Shown here piece by piece: positions 57,052 through 64,000 of a DNA stretch of 64,000 nucleotides. Every line of letters begins with the position of its first letter. The stretch's first letter is position 1. Where the stretch lies: the NCBI GenBank assembly GCA_004565275.1, contig SDOX01000009.1, positions 170,007 through 234,006 on the forward strand, given 5' to 3'. This stretch comes from Nannochloropsis salina CCMP1776. Lineage: Eukaryota; Sar; Eustigmatophyceae; Eustigmatales; Monodopsidaceae. Below the pieces are notes generated by a model. It was not told the DNA's origin, searched no databases, and was given only the letters and a program-made list of their open reading frames with translations. Position numbers and translations under genes: made by a program.

Positions 57052-59238
57052 ATGGGGAGTACAGCCTGGAGCGTCTCCTCCTGGTTGTCCTCCTTTAATA
57101 ACGGTGGTAGGGGCCATGACCTGGCTGTTTCACCTTCCAGGACGCCTCCTCGAGGTGTGGGCAAGGGCCGGGCCCCTCCGTGTCGTCCGCATCACTCGCA
57201 CCATTTGCCATCAAAGTGCTGTGAAAGAGGTAACTGTGGAAAGCGCAGCAACGGATGTAAATATTCTAGCCCGAGCAGGCCGCGGCCAGGCCCCAAATTG
57301 CTGTGTCGTTACGGTATGGGCTGTACACATGTGTCGGACCCTGTCCACGCCGAGCAATTTTGGCACCCGCCGGTTCCAGGTGAGCCAGTATGTATGACTT
57401 TGGAGGACAGGAATGGAGGCTACGCTGCAGAGGCCAAAGGTGGGGAGAACCTCTTCAGTGAGTCCTCCTTCGCTGTCACGCGTTCATATCCTTGTCATGA
57501 ATGTGGCCTTTGCTTCCCGGACCTTTCTGGTTTGCGGCTGCACTTGCAACGCAAAACGGCCTGGTCCAACCACTCTCTAGTCGGTTGTCGCGTCAGCTGT
57601 TTGGTGGATCATCGGGAATGGCAGGAGGGCCTAGTGGTGGAGTATCGGGAAGCCGCGGGGAAGCATAGGATTGTCTTCGAGCACGTGGGAGAGTCGCGGT
57701 GGCTGTCGATGCTACGCACCGCCTTTTTTATCATCCGTCGCCCCGCAGCACCATCCCCCTGTCGCTCTCAAAGACCTTCGTCCTCTTCCCTCGCCCCCTT
57801 CGACCCTTTCCTCCCTCACTCGGCCGGGAGTGTCCCGGAGAGCAAGGACGTCGATGCCCGGGAGAGACAAAAAGACCGAAGCGCCCCGAGCCTGGCTCTC
57901 GCCCAATCGAAACGCGTCGGTCATTGGACGTACGTCGAAGAAATTTCTTTGGGCTACGCGAGGGCCCAAGCTATCATGCACCGTGCCTACGGCAATCGCA
58001 TTCAGGAAACGGGGCACAAAACGCGTGGGCACCTGTGCGTGACGGAGACGGACCGAGTCCTCGCGCAGGACGCACAATCCAGCTTGCTCTACGGGGAGCT
58101 GCTGCCTCGCGGAATCAACAAGGCGCTGGGGGACATGCGTTTGCGGGGCTCGGAGGCGGAAGTAGTTTTCGAGCTGGGGATGGGCATAGGGAAGGTGGCG
58201 ATGCAGGTCTTTTTGCAGTTTACGGGCCAAACCGTGACGGAGATAGAGACAGAGGGTACGTGGGATGAGGGACTTGAGGACGGCGACCCAAGGCGAGGGG
58301 GGCGCTTACGGCGGGTGTACGGTGTGGAGCTCTCCTCTGCCCGGTTTTTCATCGCGGAGGCGGCCGCCCATCGCCTGTGCCGGGAGTACCCGCGGGACTT
58401 CGGCATTCAGGCGTGGGAAAGGGGCCAGCGCATCGTGGTGGAGAAGATGGGCTCGGGCGCGGTGTTGGAGATGGAAGTGGGGAACCTCTTGGCCGTGCGG
58501 GGCCTGGACCGCGCCGACATCGTCCTCCTCGAGACCGACCTGGGCGCCAGCGTGCATCCGGAGCTCTGCGCTTTGCTTCGGAGCATGAAGAGCGGGGCGC
58601 GGGCCTTTACCTATCTGGACCTCCGAAGTATTTGGGGGGCAGAGGGAGGGGTAGAGGGGGAGGTGGAGGCGGGGACCTTCCCCTTCCGGCAGCTGGAGAT
58701 CAACCGGTCCGTGTCGGACAGGTATGCCACGTCTTGGAGCGTGAATCGGGGGCACCACTTCTACCTGTGGATGAAGGTGCTGGAGAGCGGGAGCGACGTC
58801 CTCATGGTTCCAGAGGGCCATCCCGAGCCGAGCGAGTGGGTGCCGGACGCGTGGGCGGGGGCCGGGCGGGAGAGAGGGCGAGGGCGAGGGCGGACGGTGG
58901 GACCCCGTGGCGTGGCCATTGACGGGCAAGGCCAGCACGGTCGGGTAATGCCATCCTCCCGCTCTCACAGCCAAGACAGGCGCCACCATACGTCCTACAC
59001 TGTCTCACAAGATGGACCCCTCAGCCACTCCCCGACCTTCCCCCGAAACCGTCCTCTGGCCTCCTCCCCTCCAGCTTTCTCGCCTTGCCGGTTTTCCGCC
59101 CAGGAAATGCCAAGGAAAGAAGCGCCTTTAAGAAGAAATCAAGGGAAGGGCGGTGGAGGTCCGGCTCACAAGTCTGTCTTTGTCACATGGGGGAAGGCGG
59201 TGCGACGCTTGGTGGGGCGGGGGGGGGCAGGGGAATGA
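57052..59238 (+). CDS. PBZ finger - C2H2 - DOT1-like methyltransferase
   Basis: Intronless, 728 aa. Residues 85-106 read CRYGMGCTHVSDPVHAEQFW then HP, a poly(ADP-ribose)-binding PBZ-type finger (C-x5-C-x7-H-x5-H; the usual spacing is x6). A single C2H2-like finger follows (YPCHECGLCFPDLSGLRLHL, about 147-166), then a Tudor-like segment with WQEGLVVEYREAAGKHRIVF. The C-terminal half is a class I methyltransferase resembling DOT1: YGELLPRGINKAL, VVFELGMGIGKVAMQVFLQF near 370-390 for the SAM site, YGVELSSARFFIAEAAAHRL, and a late WSVNRGHHFYLWMKV. It differs from DOT1L in having Glu before the glycine loop and ETDLGA where DOT1 has a NN pair. The last 110 residues are disordered. The substrate may be a histone or another chromatin protein. 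Confidence 0.75.
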   Translation: MGSTAWSVSSWLSSFNNGGRGHDLAVSPSRTPPRGVGKGRAPPCRPHHSHHLPSKCCERGNCGKRSNGCKYSSPSRPRPGPKLLCRYGMGCTHVSDPVHAEQFWHPPVPGEPVCMTLEDRNGGYAAEAKGGENLFSESSFAVTRSYPCHECGLCFPDLSGLRLHLQRKTAWSNHSLVGCRVSCLVDHREWQEGLVVEYREAAGKHRIVFEHVGESRWLSMLRTAFFIIRRPAAPSPCRSQRPSSSSLAPFDPFLPHSAGSVPESKDVDARERQKDRSAPSLALAQSKRVGHWTYVEEISLGYARAQAIMHRAYGNRIQETGHKTRGHLCVTETDRVLAQDAQSSLLYGELLPRGINKALGDMRLRGSEAEVVFELGMGIGKVAMQVFLQFTGQTVTEIETEGTWDEGLEDGDPRRGGRLRRVYGVELSSARFFIAEAAAHRLCREYPRDFGIQAWERGQRIVVEKMGSGAVLEMEVGNLLAVRGLDRADIVLLETDLGASVHPELCALLRSMKSGARAFTYLDLRSIWGAEGGVEGEVEAGTFPFRQLEINRSVSDRYATSWSVNRGHHFYLWMKVLESGSDVLMVPEGHPEPSEWVPDAWAGAGRERGRGRGRTVGPRGVAIDGQGQHGRVMPSSRSHSQDRRHHTSYTVSQDGPLSHSPTFPRNRPLASSPPAFSPCRFSAQEMPRKEAPLRRNQGKGGGGPAHKSVFVTWGKAVRRLVGRGGAGE

Positions 59239-60054
59239 CGATGAGCTGAGAAATGGAAGGGACTATTCAGTCCTGTCTTGAGCAGCGACCAATGAGTGAC
59301 CAAGCACGATTTCCATCTTTGGTGTGTGAGGGTATTCTCGCGCGTATGTACTCGTTGCGTGCCTACGTCTTGTAGAGATATTTATTCTTCCTTTTCGCAC
59401 GAGCGGTGGGGGAAGACAGTGCAGTAGAGAAGTGAGGGATGGCTGGTGTAGCGTAGTGAGTGAGTGCGACAGGGGGAACAGAGGGGAAGCGTCGAGGGGC
59501 CAACAGAGCGCACAAGGCTCAGCGATAAATCGATAGCCTCAATTCCCACTCGTCCGTGGCAATATCTGGTGGTTCAAGAAAGCAGAAAGTATTCGTACAT
59601 AGACAGTCTCAGTACGGAAGACAGACGACGAGGAAATAGAGGGCGTCTGTCGAGGCTAAATAAACCATGTAACCAAAAAAGAAAGGTACAGGACACAAGA
59701 ATGAAAGGCCGGTGGCTAAATGTGCGTCCTATCTCGGCGATGTGCGACACGTTTCTGACTTACTCCACGGGTGCGTCCAATCCCTGTAGGAATTGCCAGT
59801 GTCCAGCAACAGCTTGGCGACCTTGGGCATGGGCTCCTGGTTCGTCCACTGTACAATGTCTTATGGTACACCCCCTTCCCGTTGAGTCCTTCCGATCTGC
59901 CACGTCCACTGTACAATGTCTTATGGTACACCCCCTTCCCGTTGAGTCCTTCCGATCTGCCACAAAGGAAGTCCTATCCTTTTCCTCACTCTTTCGCACA
60001 CGCGTCCCGACGCCCCCGTGGCGCCCTCCTCCAGTGCTAGCGCCCTTTTGCCAC
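59239..60054. other. Convergent gap, 816 bp
   Basis: 3' flanks of the methyltransferase gene (plus) and the RecQ gene (minus). It contains the 60-bp tandem duplication listed separately. The plus-strand frame spanning the duplication is kept open by the repeat being a multiple of three, and it is not otherwise gene-like. Confidence 0.5.
59843..59962. repeat. Perfect 60-bp tandem duplication
   Basis: Two identical head-to-tail copies, 59843-59902 and 59903-59962, each beginning CGTCCACTGTACAATGTC and ending TTCCGATCTGCCA. The identity suggests a recent event or gene conversion. It lies about 90 bp beyond the RecQ stop codon, so it is probably inside that gene's 3' untranslated region. Confidence 0.95.
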
Positions 60055-62954
60055 TCACCCATGCGAGTACAAGCCCTCGATGCGTTTTCGCGCCCAAAGC
60101 TTGTACTCCTCTTTGTCGCGCACCGACATCCACGACTGCCGCTCCTCCCGTTTAATTGCCTCCAAGGCCCGGTCCTGCAGGGTCTTCTCCTCCAGGCCCT
60201 CTGTAGACAGAAGGTAGATCTCTCTGATCAGCTTCCGGCGCCGCAGCCGCCCGACCCCCAGCTCAGCAGCTCTTTCCTCGTCCTCCTCATCTACAGCCTC
60301 GAACCGTGCCAATGATTCGATCTCTTCTTTCTTTTTGCTCTCTTTCACGGCCTTGGCGGCGGAATCCGGTGCACGCTGCCGCTGTGCTTGCAATCCGGAG
60401 AGGCTGGTCGCAAGAGACGTGGAAGATAGGACGAAGGAGGAGGAGGCAAGCGACGGGGCAGCAACAGACGCGGAGAGGGCCATTCTCTTCAGGCCTCTCG
60501 CTGTCGTGAGCATCGGCAAGGGAGCCCCGACCCGCTGCACATGCCGTAGCTCCTTCATCGGGCTCTGCCTGCTCTTTTCCCCCCTATTGCCCCTTCCCCG
60601 TGCAAACCCCGCCCCCTCGTTCTCCTCGTCCTCAACGTACGCCTGAAGCACGGCACGGGCTTGCTCCTCCAGTGGCTTATCCGCCGCACAGGCCGTCTGC
60701 AGTCGCTTCTTCAAGCGTGCGCTGCTTTGGGTATGAGCGATCGCGGCCTCCAGCTCGGGATCGCGTTCGACGCCCCCTCCTCCACTTCCTTTGCCCTCCT
60801 CACCCGCTTCCTTCTCCACCTCCCCACCACTCATGCCGTCGTCCCCGAACATACCTTCCCGCTTGCCTCGGTATTTGCCCTTCCCCCCTTCATCCTCACC
60901 CTCTTCGCTTGCGCCGTACCCCCTACCCCCGTCCCTTCTCCTCTTTCTCCCCCCTTCCGCCCGCATTGCCGTCAATCTCCTCCTCACGTCGCGACCTCCG
61001 TCCATGCAGACGTCACAGCAGCGTTCCTTTCTCCATCCTGCCGGTCGCGCGCCCGTCTTGTCCCCGAAGTGCCTGAGTAACACTCGGCGGCGGCAGGTCT
61101 CTGCCTCTTGGCAGTATTCAAGCACGCTGTCCAGTTGCTCCTTCTTTCGTTCCACTGCCTGCTGCTTCTCTCTCCCTGCCTCCCCGTGGCCGTCCAACTC
61201 CTTGTGCAGCATGTGGAACCGACCCTCCGCGTCCCGAGGGGAGTAGAAGAGGAGGGAGAGGGCAGGTCCCCCGTCCCGCCCAGCCCGCCCGCTCTCTTGG
61301 TAGAAGGCCTCCAGGGAGGGAGGGATCTGGGCAAAGGGTTGGTGGGTGAGAGAAAAAAGGGAACAGACAGTTGGTGAAAGAGGAAGACATGTACAGACAG
61401 TCGTCGGGGCAATGACAGAGACATGGAGGGTATCCGAGACCAGGGGCCCGGGCGGGGCACTCACGTTCCAATGGGCCACCACCCGCACGTCGGCTTTGTC
61501 GATGCCCATCCCGAAGGCGAGCGTGGCCGCAACCACCTGTACCCCCCCCTCCACGAACATGGCTTGCACGTGCCGCCGCCGCGCGTCCGGCAGCTTCCCG
61601 TGGTAGGCAAGCGCAGAGAGGCCCCGCCCTTCAAGCGCGCGGGCCAGCTCTTCGCATGTCTCACGCTTCCAGCAGTAGACGATGGCACTTCCCCCGGCAC
61701 AGTCCTGCCCTAGCCTTTTCGTGGCCCTCCCCGACTCGGTCGCAGCCGCGGAGGCGGCGGCCTCTCTATTGGCACTGCCTGTCCAGCCCCCCGCCCCGGG
61801 GACCCCGCCTTGGCCTGCTCGGTGCTCGCCCAGACAGGGAGGGAAAAAGGCATGCAAGGAGCCCGCGCGTGCCTGAGCTCCCAGAGTCGGTGAGGCGGAC
61901 GCTCTTTCCCTTCTCGGGCCGCGAGAAAGGACCGGATACCCACCGCTCTCGCGCCACCCGATGGCTTGCTTGATGGCAGTGGCCAGCACCTCCTGAGCGT
62001 CGGGAAGGAGGGGCTTGTACTCGACCCGGTAGAAGAGGGAGGGGCGGTCGAAGGATTTGCGGAAGACGTGCGAGGGAGGGAGGCGGAGCGTGGAGATGAT
62101 GTCCCGTTGAACCCTGGGGGTGGCGGTGGCCGTGAGCCCCAAGCAGGGCAGGGAGGGGAAGAGGGCGCGCACTTCTTCCAAGCGCCTGTACGACGGCCGA
62201 AAATCGTGGCCCCACTGAGAGATGCAGTGTGCCTCGTCGACGATGAGGGCAGCGAGGAGGTTGCGGGCGTGGAGCTGTTGGAGGACGGGAAGGAAGGAGG
62301 GGGTGGTCAGGCGCTCTGGGGTTACGTACAGGAGCTTGACGCGGGGCTCCGGTCGAAGATGAAGATCGTCGAGGATGTCTTTGTTGAGATAGGGATCCAG
62401 GGAGGAGCTACAGTAGCGGGCGTCTATACCCTTTTTTCTAAGGGCGGTAACCTGGTCGTTCATGAGCGCGATCAGAGGAGACACAACGACAGTGACCCCG
62501 TCGAGGAGGAGCGCAGGCAATTGGTAACATAGGCTCTTCCCTCCCCCTGTGGGAAGAAGCACTAGGCCAGATCCTCCTTGAAGGACATGCTTGATGACAT
62601 CCTGTACAGCAGAAAAGGAGTATCAAAGTAAACCGTGAATATACTAAGCCGAAAGCAGCACCGACGTCAGGGAAACAACTCTCATAAAAAAGCACGCGGG
62701 GGAAAAGATTGCCCTCGCACTTATGAACCCCTGGTGAGCCCGGACTCCTCTTTCGTATGAAATATGTTCTACTTGTAGGGGTGCGCAAAGGAGATGCATT
62801 CATGAAAAACGTGAGTGAGCACAGGGATGGTGAGACTCGCCTTTTGCGGTTGACGGAATGTCTGGAGCCCGAAGGTGATGCGCAAGACCTCAACAATCCG
62901 CGCATCAATTTCATTGTCAGGTGAACCTTTCACTGATGTGGAATCCGCTATCAT
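60055..62954 (-). CDS. RecQ-family DNA helicase
   Basis: Three exons: 62841-62954, 61465-62601 and 60055-61326; 840 aa. The joint of exons 1 and 2 rebuilds FGLQTFRQPQKDVIKHVL (RecQ motif 0) and requires a GC-AG intron (AAG/GCGAGT). The joint of exons 2 and 3 turns HWN plus IPPSLEAFYQESGRAGRDG into the usual motif VI; that intron is 138 bp with GTGAGT. Motif I is LLPTGGGKSLCYQ, motif II VDEAHCISQWGHDFR, motif III LTATATP. The zinc-binding part has C-x-E-A-E-T-C and CCDVC. A basic, coiled C-terminal tail of 200 residues ends the protein. A 230-bp Gly/Ala-rich insertion near 61712-61943 may be another in-frame intron. The enzyme unwinds DNA 3' to 5' in recombination and fork repair. Confidence 0.9.
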
Positions 62955-63546
62955 TTTGGTGCCAGACGTCCTGTAACGTGGTGTGCGGGTCGAAGGTCAG
63001 AGCGGCGAAATTTAGACACGGTAAAGGAGGCATTCTAGTACGACGGGCAAGAGATTGCCGGATGGAGACTTTTCAAGGATGGTACGAGTCTCAACGCTTC
63101 ACTATGATGGAGCGCCTGAAGGGCAAACTGATTGATTTTTTTGGGTTTTCTCATGGCTCGACCAACGGCGTCAAAGCGCAGAGACGGGCGCACATCAGTG
63201 ACTAGTGCTCGCTGAGTGAAGTATTGTGAGCGAGGCGATGATACCATCCCTTCCTTCCCCCGAGTGCCAATAGGATGGAAGCAGGCCTCCGCCACAATCT
63301 GCGTGCGGTACTCTTCCGTCCCTCTTCTAATATGTGTCAAGAGGAGATCTGTCTTTGCGTGCATTCAGTCCTCCTCATTAATTGTGCAGGTGGTGCACAA
63401 ACCTAGCCCAAGAAGGAAGGATTGGCAGACCACCACATTGCTATCTACCCCCCCACCGAACCGCAACATCTTTCGCTTTCTCAGCCGATTCCTACACAAT
63501 TTGCAATATCCGCTCGTGATGATCCCAGGCCGCACCTTCTAGGGCC
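62955..63546. other. Divergent gap, 592 bp
   Basis: Shared upstream region of the RecQ gene (minus) and the CDK20-like gene (plus). No gene-like frame and no clear element recognised. Confidence 0.5.
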
Positions 63547-64000
63547 ATGCCGGGCGTCCTCATGCCCGCCGACGGACTTGCTGGTGAGTTTGTTGGGACA
63601 AAGGGAGAAACTTACCAACGCCCCGTGATCAGCCGGGGCCGGCCTACGTCTCGTTTTGACCAGTTGGGTAGAATTGGCGAAGGGAGATTTGGAGACGTCT
63701 ACATTGGCGCCGATCGGTCGACAGGCAAAGTCGTGGCAATCAAAGAAGTGCGACTTCCCAATCTTGAAAGAGATGGTCTGCCGAAGGCTGCTTTGCGGGA
63801 GCTGCGGGCTCTGCAGCACCTTGAGGGACACCAGCACGTCGTTCGCCTCCTGGATGCTTTCCCACGAGGAGGATCTCTGGCGCTTGTCCTGGAATACATG
63901 CCTAGCGACTTGGAAGTGATGTTTCGGACGCGGAGGTCCGTTTTCCCGGAGAGCCAAATCAAGTCCTACATGTGGATGCTGCTTCAAGGCCTTTCTTACC
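63547..64000 (+). CDS. CDK20/CCRK-like protein kinase, N-terminal part (runs off right edge)
   Basis: Open from ATG 63547 to the end of the window, 151 codons so far. After a 35-residue leader the kinase begins: FDQLGRIGEGRFGDVYIGAD (glycine loop), VVAIKEVRLPNLERDGLP (the ATP-binding Lys in VAIK), AALRELRALQHLEGHQHVV and LVLEYMPSDLEVMFRTRR. The sequence then runs through FPESQIKSYMWMLLQGLSY, where the frame leaves the window before the catalytic loop. The wording at each of these points matches CDK20 (CCRK), whose human form has GRIGEGAHGIVF, LREIKALQ and MLSDLAEVV. CDK20 acts upstream of ciliary ICK/MAK kinases and sets flagellar length (LF2 in Chlamydomonas). A more general CDK is possible, since the C terminus is not seen. 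Confidence 0.8.
   Translation, partial: MPGVLMPADGLAGEFVGTKGETYQRPVISRGRPTSRFDQLGRIGEGRFGDVYIGADRSTGKVVAIKEVRLPNLERDGLPKAALRELRALQHLEGHQHVVRLLDAFPRGGSLALVLEYMPSDLEVMFRTRRSVFPESQIKSYMWMLLQGLSY

Overview
The window looks like nuclear DNA of a photosynthetic stramenopile, most likely a eustigmatophyte of the Nannochloropsis/Microchloropsis kind. Genes are closely packed on both strands. Introns are few and short, about 80-290 bp where I could place them. At least four genes encode layered plastid targeting of the secondary-plastid type: an ER-like signal peptide, a phenylalanine at or next to the cleavage site (VAF, QGFF, SAF, QAFF), and in three of them a second thylakoid-type signal. There are no bacterial operons and no rRNA, CRISPR or virus-like elements. 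No tRNA gene was recognised by eye.

Layout, left to right. A C2CD3-like gene (minus) runs off the left edge. It is followed by an RS-rich protein with an NTF2-like tail (plus), a small YGKG-motif protein (plus), a SAYSvFN protein (minus), an SPX-VTC-DUF202 polyphosphate polymerase (plus), TRIP13/PCH2 (minus), a carrier with plastid targeting (minus), a FabG4-type ketoacyl reductase (plus), HflX (minus), a lumenal protein of unknown family (plus), a choline/ethanolamine phosphotransferase (minus), PTGES2-like (minus), neurochondrin-like (minus), a DUF155 (RMD1/RMND1) protein (plus), an M17 aminopeptidase (minus), a six-exon ribokinase (minus), a PP1-docking candidate (plus), a mitochondrial carrier (minus), a P5A ATPase (minus), RRP15 (plus), a plastid DUF89/ARMT1 phosphatase (minus), a C2/membrane protein (minus), the TFIIIC TPR subunit (plus), a RanBP2-finger/degenerate endonuclease III protein (minus), a CYP38-like lumenal cyclophilin (minus), a PBZ-C2H2-DOT1-like methyltransferase (plus), a RecQ helicase (minus), and the start of a CDK20-like kinase (plus) at the right edge.

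The genes do not form one pathway. Themes recur: chromatin and genome maintenance (TRIP13, endonuclease III-like, DOT1-like, RecQ); plastid and thylakoid biology (carrier, lumenal protein, DUF89, CYP38); membranes and lipids (EPT/CPT, P5A ATPase, SAYSvFN, FabG4); and two genes whose closest relatives act at basal bodies or cilia (C2CD3-like and CDK20-like, one at each edge).

Splice sites were placed by eye from GT/AG context and from continuity of the conserved protein family across the joint. Starts were moved to the first plausible ATG. Family names rest on remembered motifs, not on a search.
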